From NCBI GenBank assembly GCA_964017155.1, contig OZ024865.1:16116877-16180876 (forward strand): a stretch of 64,000 nt of DNA, written 5' to 3'. This DNA is from Oasisia sp. SBJ-2009. Taxonomy: Eukaryota; Annelida; Polychaeta; Sabellida; Siboglinidae. The notes under the pieces were generated by a model. The model did no database searches. It was not told the DNA's origin and was given only the letters and a program-made list of their open reading frames with translations. Of this stretch, positions 55,577 to 64,000 are shown one piece after another (positions within the stretch are counted from its first letter, which is position 1; each line of letters begins with the position of its first letter). The position numbers and the translations under genes are program-made.

Positions 55577-56903
55577 GTAAGCGCTGAACCAGGTAGGTAT
55601 AATCGACACTTCTGGTATCGATACTATAATGTACATACACTTTGGAGGGAATATTATAAGTGCATCTCTTCCCAGTTACACGCGCGCGCACACATACGAA
55701 CACACACACACGCACGCACACAAACGCACAAACGCACGCACGGGCGGAAATGCAGACGAGAGGTTTTCAAAGAGTTGTTGTGTTAACTAATCCACTTGTA
55801 CTACTCCCCACAGCTCTGTCGTTGACTTCCACGGTGCTCATTACGGACAAAGAGTATTCAACGTGAGACTCGACTCAGATCTCCGCCTCACGATCGTATC
55901 CGACTTAGTAAACGTTACCCGTGAGACGTGGAAAATACCGCGTCACGCATGGACGCATGTTGCTGTACAGGTGATATAAGCATGCAACTTATTCATGTGT
56001 GACCCATTTCAGTTGACACAAATATATAGCCCCAGTGGCTCTATTCATAACATGACCCAATTGCTTATAGTACAGTTGCTGCAACTGTGCACCGTTTGAC
56101 AAAAGCATGACGATTGGCAAACGTATAGTTTATGATATATGTAATTTACTGGAAAGCTAGGCACGCAACACTATCGACATGCAGAACTCTATCGTCATGA
56201 TTTCTCATCCTCTAAGCAAATATAAACGTTTCTTTGTGTTTAAGCTAACTTTTCCATGATAAAAGAATCCGGTTCTATCATAAGCAGTATCTAAGAATGA
56301 CGGCCATTATGATATAACATTCAAGATGGCTGCTACGGAAATTTGTCACACCAATACCTTAGATTATAGGCAACATACAAACATATAATATGCCTTGTGT
56401 ATAAGTCAACATGTTATGTATGGGCAGACGGGTGGACGGGCAGGGAGGCCAGGAATGATGGAGAGGGAGAGAAACAGAGTGAGTGAGTGAGTGAGTGAGT
56501 GAGTGAGTGAGTGAGTGAGTGAGTGAGTGAGTGAGTGAGTGAGTGAGTGAGTGAGTGAGTGAGTGAGTGAGTGAGTGAGTGAGTGAGTGAGTGAGTGAGT
56601 GAGTGAGTGAGTGAGTGAGTGAGTGAGTGAGTGAGTGAGTGAGTGAGTGAGTGAGTGAGTGAGTGAGTGAGTGAGTGAGTGAGTGAGTGAGTGAGTGAGT
56701 GAGTGAGTGAGTGAGTGAGTGAGTGAGTGAGTGAGTGAGTGAGTGAGTGAGTGAGTGAGTGAGTGAGTGAGTGAGTGAGTGAGTGAGTGAGTGAGTGAGT
56801 GAGTGAGTGAGTGAGTGAGTGAGTGAGTGAGTGAGTGAGTGAGTGAGTGAGTGAGTGAGTGAGTGAGTGAGTGAGTGTGTGTGTGTGTGTGAGTGAGAGA
56901 GCG

Positions 56904-56946
<43 letters not shown>

Positions 56947-59630
56947 GACAGAGAGAGAATGGTTAATACTTAGAATTACCGTAATTAATAAGAAGAACAC
57001 CAAGTAACAATATATCATACCGTTTAATTGCGCATTCTAACATAGCTTGCACATTTAGGATGTAGTGTACAAGGAAAACTGGAATTGTAAATTAATTACT
57101 GACAATTATGATCGATGTCGGTGTTATTCCAGGTGGTTAGGCCAGTACATCATTATATACACACGGCCACTAAACTGATGGATGATGCGTTCGTCTCTAA
57201 CAACAATATAAATAATCCCGCTTCCCGTTACTGCTAAAAAGTAACCATTGTATCTATATCAATACCATTTGTGTCTGAATTAGTTCCATCGCAATGGCGT
57301 CAAGGTATTTCTGAATGGATCGGACGAATCTCCAGCTGCGGCAGCTCTACGGCTCAATGACGCGGCTGACATGTCGCACCTCAACTTAAAAATTGGCCAG
57401 ACATTTGCAGGTAAGTGATGTTTGTTACTTTACTGAGGCACACGCATATTGTTCGCGCATTAATTGGAGCACGGTTGAATACTTCGCAGCGAAGTCGATA
57501 TGTTTTTCGAATGAACAGATTTGCGAGAGGGTAAAATGTATAACGCTTTGCGCACTCGTACGTACTGGATACTATGCTCTAACAAACTTACAGTAAATTA
57601 TCTTAAGAAAATAATCTGACCTGAATAAAGATACCTGATCTGAATGTACTATGTCAAGGTGACTTAACAGACTATCACGTAGTGGAAGAGAGCTGAATGT
57701 ACTGTGTTGACGTGTCTGTGTAGGTGACTTAACAGAGACTCACGTAGTGGAAGAAAGCCGAATTCACTGCGTTCATGTGTCTGTGTAGGTGACTTAACAG
57801 AGACTCACCTAGTGGAAGAGAAACTACTGATTGACCAGGCCTTCTGCGAGCGGTCTGACGGTTGGTTCGTCTATAAGGCGTATGACGCGCGAGTGAAATG
57901 TGACAACGGCTCCGTGTCGGCGATAAGGGCTAATGACTACATCTCATGCGATGATACAACTCTCACAGGTAACCCGAGTAAATACTACTTACGGTGTCAC
58001 GCCACTCGAAGGATACATCCTACCACTAAGTGTGGCGTCATTGCATGTCACATATTTATTACTTCTTTTGGAAAGTTATAAGTATAGTCAAATACAAACC
58101 GCCTTGTTCGTATTGTACAAATAAGCCCATGTAAGTTGTATGTATGTTCGAAACAACGAAGAAAGCAAATTTTCCTCTGATGTGAACAGAAAGCCATACG
58201 TGTAAGTCTTAGCTTCTGGTATATAGTTTGTCCTCCGTGTAGTGTGTCCTTGCGACACCATGCGGTAGGCCTAACTGGACACATTGCGGCTCCAGACCAT
58301 ATATGTGTTGTCCAGCCACGAAAAACCTTGGCGGAGCAGCATGAGCCCGAACTAGCGGCATTTACTCAAGTTGTGACAGTTGGACATCCTTCCTGCAGCT
58401 TTGCAAAATACTCGAGTTGTGAAAAAGTGACTGCCGTCTGTTAGATGAGGCAGATCTGTAGTATTATTCAAAGCTACGTCTAATATGCACAGTCCGTGTG
58501 TCTTCGCAGCTCGGGAAGTTTCGAAGAACCCAAAGAGCGATTGCGCGCTGAGTTTTTGTTTCACGGGTAGAGGGAGCCCAGAGTGGATAATTGTAGCCAG
58601 TTATGCATAATAGTATCCTCCAGCGAAGGCGAAACTTCCTCATCAACGTCCATATCAACACATGGTGGGTGACGCCACAACCTATTGTAAGTTGTCTTAG
58701 AAATAAGCGGTCAGTCGCTGAAACCGTCTTCAGCAGTAACAAAGAGCGGGGCAGACAACAACGGAATACTGGGGCATGGTACACGGAGAAAACAGTTTGG
58801 GAACCACTGCTATAACTTACCTACTTTATACTTATCTTCTCCTTCACCAGTGGGACATAAGGCTACAACAACAATGTTCCTCCACAGGGTCCTGTCCTTT
58901 TTTCCTCCGGCCTGGGCCTGACTCCACGACAGCCCCATATCTTGTAGCTCTGCCATTACTGTCTTTCGCCAGCCATGTTGTCTTTGGTCGTCGTGGCTTC
59001 CTTCTTCCGGATGGCGTCCGTCTACTGCTATAACTACGTGGTCCAAATTATTGTTACTGTTTGTTTAGTAATTTCAAAATATATGCGTAGGAACAAACTA
59101 GCATAGTTCCTGATAGGTTTATTTGTTTATATTAAATTAGTATGCGATATAAAAAGCAAACAAAATCGGACAGAGAGGAGAGTTTTAAGCCAATAGTTTG
59201 TTTACGTTGCTCCACTGTGCGCCTTGTCCGGATCGTTCCGACCTTTCGTCATTTGAACCGAATTACATTACGACGTTGACGACTCTTTCGCAGGTTCACC
59301 GCCCGATGATGCCTTCTTCTGTCGAGGCGAGATGGACGGGTGGTACTCGCAGCCACCATACGGCTACACACGGTGTCGAGGCGGTCGCCAGGTGACTGTA
59401 CGTTACTGTCAAGGCAGATATGTACCGCATTTAAACCCTATGTATTACACACAGTGCGCGTTCTGCTCTAGTTCCTGCTCTTGTGAAGTTGAATGCGCCG
59501 ATGATGGCACCAAAGAACAAGACCGTAAAGAACGTGAGTAGTCACGTGTCGTTTTTCGCTTTTTGATAGGGTCTCCGTCGAGAAAAACGTCCAAGGTTTT
59601 GTTATACGCATACACGCACGCGCACGCGCA

Positions 59631-59661
<31 letters not shown>

Positions 59662-62564
59662 TCATGTTCCAATACTTGTGAAAACAATATTTTGCTTGGA
59701 TCCACTGTAATATATTGCTATATTAATTAGTGGTGTTTTGTAATCAAATCCTCTGATCTAATTGTTTAACTTGTTTAAGAAGTCACAGGTATTGCATCTG
59801 AGTGTCACGTAAACAAAGATAAATCTGGTATTTTGCCTGAATTATGTGAGCAAAAAAGTAATTTCAATTTCAGAAAAATTAGAATATATATCTAGATAAA
59901 AGCAAAGCTATATTTTCGTTGTGATATCTGGTTTCAAACGTTGACAGGGAACTTGTAATAAGATCATATTATGATGATTCTTCATTCCTCTGTAGGGTGT
60001 GACGCATTGGGTTTTGTGTGTCGGGACGGAGAGCGAAAGGAACACCCGAAATATTGTGATGAGTACTACTTTTGCGTGCGAGGCAAGTACATACGTAAGA
60101 AGTGCATCTACCCTGACCGCTGGTCAGTTGAACACGGACAGTGCGAGCGTTTTCATTTTGTCTCCTGCGGCAAACGTATTCCCAAGAATCACCCGTGTAA
60201 GTATATTTCTTTAACACACAAACGTATTCCCAAGAATCACCCGTGTAAGTATATTTCTTCATCATACAAAGCACATGAAATCAGTATTAGTCGAATCACT
60301 TAAAGGAAGTTTAATTATTCACTTGTCCTTCTCCTCACTGCTTTCTTCTGGAAAATGGTATTCATGATTTTGTACTTTCTTATGTTGCCTTTCTACTAAG
60401 GTGTCGCCTCTTTCGTTTCTCATTTCGAGCCTAAATTTGCCCGTTGCCGTTTCCATAGGATTACTTCTTTTCCAAATTTGCATATTAAAGTCTCCCATCA
60501 CTATAGTCTAGTGGTTTGGTTTCCTTAAAATATCACACACGTCGTTGTAGAAGTAATTTATGTCTTCTTCTGAGTATGATGTTATTGGTGCATATACTTG
60601 CACTACCTTCAGCTTGTAGAGCTTTGTTATCCACAGAACAAGTTATGTTACTCTGGGGCTGTTGCTGTTTACCCTTACTATGTAGTCTTTCCATTTCCTG
60701 TTTACAAGAAAGCCTACTCCTGCTTGGCTATTGTTTGCTCTAGAATGGTGGCCGCTTTGTGAGGTAGTGAAACATTCCTCTCGTCTTCTCACTTCTCCGA
60801 TACCGATTACACCTGCAAAAAATGTTCCATGGAATTTCTGTAGAAGTCTATAGATGTTTTTGTTTAAAAGAAAAACTGTTTGACGGAACTTCCAAAGGAA
60901 ATTCTATAGAACTTCTTTAGAAAAAAATTCGACAGAACTTACAACGGAAATTCTATATAACTTCTAATGGACTTCCTTGAGAAAAACGTTCTATAGGACT
61001 TTCAAAGCAAATACTATATAACTTCTAAAAATTCCTTTACAAAAAAGTTCTATGTAACTTCGAATGGAAATTATGTAGAATTTTCTTTACACAAATGTTC
61101 TATGCAAACGTTCTATGCAGCTTCCATAGAGCTTCTGACGTTGTAGGTCGCTATCTGTGGTCTATTTGCCCTCTTTCGGCGGCTCTTTTTTTACCCAGAC
61201 ATTCGTAGCACACGCTGCACCTAGTCGACCAGAACCGCCTCATTGGTCATAGACCTTTTCAGTGCCGCTGGACCTTGGATTTGTAGTGCTTTGCGTGCTG
61301 GTGTTTTTACACGCTGGCCAGTATTGTCTGGAAGGTGCAGTATATATAAGGTGAATAAAATTCCCCAAGTTTCGACATGGTGGTTGTGTCGGTATGGAAC
61401 CACCGACCTGCCGGCACCGGGATTCGAACCCAGGTCCCTCTAGTAGGGAGTTCGGCACTCTAACCACTCAGCCACCGCGCTCTAAGAACAAGATAGAAGA
61501 CACCAAAGTCGGATTCAGCACCCTCAATTACTATTATTAAGAACATGTTTTTATCTGCTTTTTACATATATGCAATCGGCAGATCTATTGATTTAAAAGA
61601 CAATGTAGTAGACCTGTCCTAAACCTCATCGTTAAAGAGGGTTAACAATTTGCAAAAGTGACCAAACCTTGCACGGTCGTCTAATATATACGTAAGTTTG
61701 AAGAAAGTATTAAGATTGAGTGACATAATGCCCAGTGTATGTAGTCAGTTTGTAGTTTGTAGTCACTCCTTTGTTCGCGTAGCAACACTAAACAGTCAAG
61801 ACTGTTTTCTCCACAGGTGATCGAGAAGAAACAGAAACGAGTGAGCGTCGCTCTCCGCACTGTCTACTTGGTAAGCATCCGGCCAACTGCACAGGGCGAA
61901 AGGACGGCCTCTACTACGAACCGATTGGAGGCAGCTGCGGTGTCTTCGGCTGTCTTAACGAAACGCTGGCCACACTTAAGGCATCGACAGAATTTCACCT
62001 ATTCGCAGGCTATTCTGAATATCATCCGTTTCGTTCAACGTACGGTGTGTGTCTCGGGAATACACGCGGAATAAACCCGACCACTGGTTTGTGCGATTAT
62101 CGAGGACAGTGTCCACAAGACACAACCTGGTGTGAGTAGCGTCAAATTACCATCACCACCACAGATTAGTTGAAGAAACTACTTAGGTATTGTAACGAAT
62201 TATCTGTACTTTGTTACTTACCACCTTTGGTCATTAATCACATGAACAGAAACAGACTTCTTACAAACAATGTTTAATTCAGTCTATTAAATAACTAAAA
62301 CGTACATGCTTAATGATCTGAAGTGGTCGTTCTTCGTCTCACTTGCACGTTGTATGGTTGTAGATGTCGCCGACTCTCCGTACTTTTGGTGCACTGAGGG
62401 TGAAACCAGTCAGTACCGCTACGACTGCCATAAATACTGGCGCTGTCGTAGTAAACTGTGGACGGTACAAATTTGTCCTGGACGTCTCATGTGGTCAGTC
62501 GACAAGAAGCAATGTGTGTCTAACGCAAAACAATGTGGGGATCGTTGGATCCCAGAAACTGACG
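55140..62564 (+). CDS. Secreted laminin-N-like/LamG/chitin-binding (CBM14) protein, 5' part
   Basis: Exons: 55140-55576, 55814-55970, 57284-57410, 57789-57968, 59294-59533, 59996-60196, 61817-62131, 62364-62564; all phases match, giving 1858 nt (619 aa), open at the 3' end. Order: signal peptide (hydrophobic 7-16, likely cut after Ala20); Cys cluster CGRTSADSYCRV...C....C...C (about 39-67), resembling the start of a laminin N-terminal domain; LamG/concanavalin-like fold (about 110-250, with HAWTHVAVQFHRNGVKVFLN); then Cys-rich modules per exon, with canonical CBM14 in exons 6 and 8. The protein likely acts outside the cell, binding chitin in cuticle, mucus or shell matrix; shell-matrix proteins such as Pif also combine LamG and chitin-binding domains. 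No exact orthologue recognised. Confidence 0.85.
55814..55970 (+). CDS. Matrix-protein gene exon 2
   Basis: Residues 146-198: SVVDFHGAHYGQRVFNVRL, then IPRHAWTHVAVQ, core beta-strands of the LamG-like domain. Borders CCCCACAG|CTC and TACAG|GTGATA, phase 0. Confidence 0.88.
56478..56877. repeat. (GAGT)n microsatellite, about 100 copies
   Basis: Almost perfect GAGT tetramers over 400 bp in intron 2, followed by GT, GAGA and GACA blocks to about 56950. The Thr/His/Ser-Leu frame on the minus strand is an artefact. Confidence 0.98.
57284..57410 (+). CDS. Matrix-protein gene exon 3
   Basis: Residues 199-241: FHRNGVKVFLNGSDES, then HLNLKIGQTFAG, the V.VFLNG strand typical of LamG/pentraxin-like folds. 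Borders GAATTAG|TTC and TTGCAG|GTAAGT; ends in phase 1. Confidence 0.88.
57645..57820 (+). repeat. Tandem copies of the exon 4 acceptor border (3 units of 65 bp)
   Basis: Units join intron end (GTGTCTGTGTAG) to the first 31 nt of exon 4 (GTGACTTAACAGAGACTCAC). Exon-like starts at 57659, 57724 and 57789 all keep an AG; only the third continues into the full exon. Using the second would add an in-frame TAG. Confidence 0.93.
57789..57968 (+). CDS. Matrix-protein gene exon 4
   Basis: Residues 241-301: DLTETHLVEEKLLIDQAFCE, then CDNGSVSAIRANDYISCDD; a Cys-rich module (three Cys) of uncertain class. Uses the third duplicated acceptor. Donor CACAG|GTAACC; ends in phase 1. Confidence 0.85.
57969..58780 (+). 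other. Intron 4, unique part
   Basis: No gene recognised. The end (ACAGTTTGGGAACCACTGCT, 58791-58810) resembles the CAGTGGTTCCCAAACT terminus of hAT-type elements, but no partner end was found. Confidence 0.35.
58828..59046 (-). pseudogene. Possible LINE C-terminal remnant
   Basis: The minus strand reads WRKTVMAELQDMGLSWSQAQ, then DRTLWRNIVVVALCPTGEGE, the kind of DR..WR..VVALCPTG ending found in some LINE open frames. No reverse-transcriptase core nearby. Confidence 0.45.
59294..59533 (+). CDS. Matrix-protein gene exon 5
   Basis: Residues 301-381: FFCRGEMDGWYSQPPYGYTR, CRGGRQVTVRYCQGRYVPH, then CAFCSSSCSCEVEC; a chitin-binding-like module with aromatic residues plus a Cys-dense segment. 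Borders TTTCGCAG|GTT and GAAC|GTGAGT; ends in phase 1. Confidence 0.88.
59585..59665. repeat. CACG/CA microsatellite
   Basis: CGCACG units passing into about 12 CA dinucleotides, just after exon 5. Confidence 0.9.
59996..60196 (+). CDS. Matrix-protein gene exon 6 (CBM14 domain)
   Basis: Residues 381-448: C-x6-C-x11-C-x5-C-x9-C-x12-C-x7-C with CDEYYFCVRGKYIRKKC, a good peritrophin-A/CBM14 match (aromatic residues between Cys 3 and 4). The donor CCCGT|GTAAGT at 60197 is followed by an identical donor at 60245; using the second adds 16 residues in frame without a stop. Confidence 0.9.
60171..60266 (+). repeat. 48-bp duplication of the exon 6 donor border (2 units)
   Basis: CAAACGTATTCCCAAGAATC...CCGTGTAAGTATATTTCTT occurs at 60171 and again at 60219, so exon end and splice donor are both doubled. 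48 is divisible by 3 and the extension is open (KYISLTHKRIPKNHPC). Confidence 0.95.
60318..60800 (-). pseudogene. LINE endonuclease-domain fragment
   Basis: The minus strand reads KLKVVQVYAPITSYSEEDIN, then MGDFNMQIWKRSNPMETATG and KFRLEMRNERGDTLVE. V.QVYAP..., GDFN and G.F.L..RNERG..L are APE-endonuclease motifs of RTE/CR1-type LINEs. It lies antisense in intron 6. Confidence 0.8.
60830..61140. repeat. Degenerate tandem repeat of TTCTATAGAACTTC-like palindromes
   Basis: Four or five imperfect units of about 70 bp, each with GTTCTATxxxACTT and AATGGAAATTCTAT variants. Non-coding. Confidence 0.65.
61205..61485 (-). mobile_element. tRNA-derived SINE (family C)
   Basis: The minus strand starts AGAGCGCGGTGGCTGAGTGG (box A GTGGCTGAGTGGTTAGAG) and has a perfect box B GGTTCGAATCC, followed by TGCCGGCAGGTCGGTGGTTC and a body shared with no other copy in the window. 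The body end near 61205 is uncertain. Confidence 0.75.
61486..61816 (+). other. Intron 6, unique part
   Basis: No recognisable feature between the SINE and exon 7. Confidence 0.45.
61817..62131 (+). CDS. Matrix-protein gene exon 7
   Basis: Residues 448-553: CLLGKHPANCTGRKDGLYYE, then PIGGSCGVFGCLNETLATLK, GVCLGNTRGINPTTGLCDYR and GQCPQDTTW; a longer Cys-rich, chitin-binding-like module with one likely N-glycosylation site (NET). Borders CTCCACAG|GTG and TGGT|GTGAGT; ends in phase 1. Confidence 0.88.
62364..62564 (+). CDS. Matrix-protein gene exon 8 (CBM14 domain)
   Basis: Residues 553-620: C-x11-C-x5-C-x9-C-x12-C-x6-C with CHKYWRCRSKLWTVQICPGR, a canonical CBM14. Borders GGTTGTAG|ATG and GACG|GTAAGT. 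The gene must continue beyond 64000 because the donor is strong and no later exon was seen. Confidence 0.9.
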
Positions 62565-62869
62565 GTAAGTTAACTTGTGTGAACTGACACTGTTATAATC
62601 TGTCTCTAGTAAGGATAACGTTCTCGGTGTCGATTTGCCATGTTTTAACTTTATTAAACATGGCAGGCAGTCAGACGACTACCCAGGAACTAGCTCAGTT
62701 CCGGTGAGGCGTATACAAAAGAGCAAATCGATCTACGGTACATTATCACATTCCCTTCCCTTTAAAAAATGTATTTTGTGTTCCATACTTGCGTAGGCAT
62801 TTCTTATGACGTCGTGTAGATATGTTGTGTCAACTGCTTACTAAACAAGTAACAAGGGGAAAGGCTTAA

Positions 62870-64000
62870 CAGGATCACGGGCGTCGATCGGTGGGGGACG
62901 GGGGGGGGGACGCGTCCCCCCCCCCCACTTTTCAGGGTGGGGGGACAGCATAGGAATTGTCCCCCCCCCACTTTTCAGGTCAGAAAAATTGCGAGGCATA
63001 TAGCTTGACTCAACACTCCTCTATCTTAAAAGCCGCTACTAGCTAGACAATAAACTCGCGATATAAAGTTCAGTAAAGCTATTTATCGCAAATTAACACG
63101 AGGCAAACCAGTTTTGAGGCATGTTTTGCTATAATCTTTACGCCATAATCCGTGGTAGTTATTTAAACAAACGTAATATTTTAATGTATTGAATGAAATT
63201 TTAGACAACTCTTCACAGTAGTCATCACAGGAGAGTTATCGAACAGCCCGTGGCATTTATACCCAAAATCCTTTATTTCGCTGCACACTGATGATTTTTA
63301 ATTTGTCGCGCATACGCAAAAGGCCAATCGGAAAGTTTATAACTTCCGGGAAAATGTAAGCCGCTGCCGGGCTCTGTCAACCTTGTGTTGATATTATTAA
63401 TAGGCTCTAGCCATCAAGCACATTTTAAACGATGAAATTTGTGTTGCACTTTCACCCCTCGCTTGCTTGATGCTTATCGCCTACGACAGAAGTGACGGAT
63501 TCCTGCACTTTGTGTAACATATTCCCACTTGAATGATGACAAATTTCTTTGCAAAAATGTTGGATTGGGAAGTTCTACACAAGCACAGCATGGGCGTCGA
63601 TCAGTAGGGGAAGAAGGGGACGCTGACCACCCCACGGCCTGAGGGGGTCAGCATAGGAAATGTCCTCATACGTTTTCAGTTCATAAAACAAATTTATAGG
63701 CATATATAGCGAGACTGATCACACCCCTCTCTTAATTTAAACCCTACATCTGTCTAGTAGTAAAATTAATAACAAAATAAATTGCTTGGTTGGCAGCAGC
63801 CCGCAACTTGATCTAAGTCCAGTAAATATTCATCTTGCCGGGCTATGTCATTTTGCACCCTTGTATTGATATATAGCCATCAAGCTCATAATAGATTATT
63901 ATTTTTGGTTTGCCCTGTCACCTCTTGGATTGCAGCCTGGTCGCCCTGGTGGATATTTATATCGCCTACGGCGGAACCAGAGGATTTATGCACTTTGTGT
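62870..64000. repeat. Two direct copies of a roughly 710-bp repeat
   Basis: GGGCGTCGATCGGTGGGGGA...CAGCATAGGAATTGTCC at 62879 matches GGGCGTCGATCAGTAGGGGA...CAGCATAGGAAATGTCC at about 63592. The similarity continues through GCCGGGCT.TGTCA, TAGCCATCAAGC and ATCGCCTACG to GCACTTTGTGT (63499-63514 and 63990-64000). The second copy runs off the window. Non-coding; probably a tandemly arranged mobile element in intron 8. Confidence 0.75.

Noticed and set aside
56359..57018. 219-aa minus-strand frame of repeated Ser-Leu-Thr-His
   Set aside because: Translation of (GAGT)n; no coding signal.

Overview
This is a window of animal nuclear DNA. It is AT-rich and intron-rich, with GT-AG introns, many microsatellites and a dense mix of DNA transposons, LINE, SINE and Penelope-like remnants. 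The secreted protein with chitin-binding domains and the repeat content suggest a marine invertebrate, perhaps a lophotrochozoan such as a mollusc. The species cannot be named from the sequence.

Genes. (1) Exon 1 of a VAT1-like quinone oxidoreductase-family gene lies on the minus strand at 4575-4853; the rest of that gene runs off the left edge or was not found. (2) A complete VPS53 gene (GARP/EARP endosome-to-Golgi tethering subunit) lies on the plus strand at 9714-40789. I could assemble it exon by exon: 22 coding exons, all phases matching, 840 residues, ending in the family's conserved basic tail. (3) The 5' part of a secreted matrix-type protein lies on the plus strand at 55140-62564 and continues past the right edge. 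It has 8 exons and 619 residues: signal peptide, laminin-N-like Cys cluster, LamG-like fold, then serial Cys-rich and CBM14 chitin-binding domains.

Layout. 1-4574: foldback repeat, a SINE split by a solo LTR, and VAT1 intron. 4854-9713: divergent VAT1/VPS53 intergenic region with a palindrome-rich element and a decayed antisense LINE that stops about 110 bp before the VPS53 start codon. 9714-40789: VPS53, whose introns hold four kinds of terminal-inverted-repeat element, LINE ends, a piggyBac-like relic and two hairpin-capped Penelope-like fragments. 40790-55139: intergenic, dominated by a four-deep nest of mobile elements (SINE, then a TAGTGGGGCGG element, then a TTAA/THAP element, then a second TAGTGGGGCGG element). 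55140-64000: the matrix-protein gene with a giant (GAGT)n block and LINE and SINE insertions.

Two results stand out. First, four exon boundaries in two unrelated genes have been tandemly duplicated together with their splice sites: 12 copies at VPS53 exon 3, 33 copies at VPS53 exon 13, 3 copies at matrix-gene exon 4 and 2 in-frame copies at exon 6. Second, the nested TAGTGGGGCGG elements make 3-bp target duplications and encode a decayed protein with XPG/FEN1-like nuclease motifs and a Cys-rich tail. They best fit the AcademX type of DNA transposon; the family assignment is from memory and needs a search.
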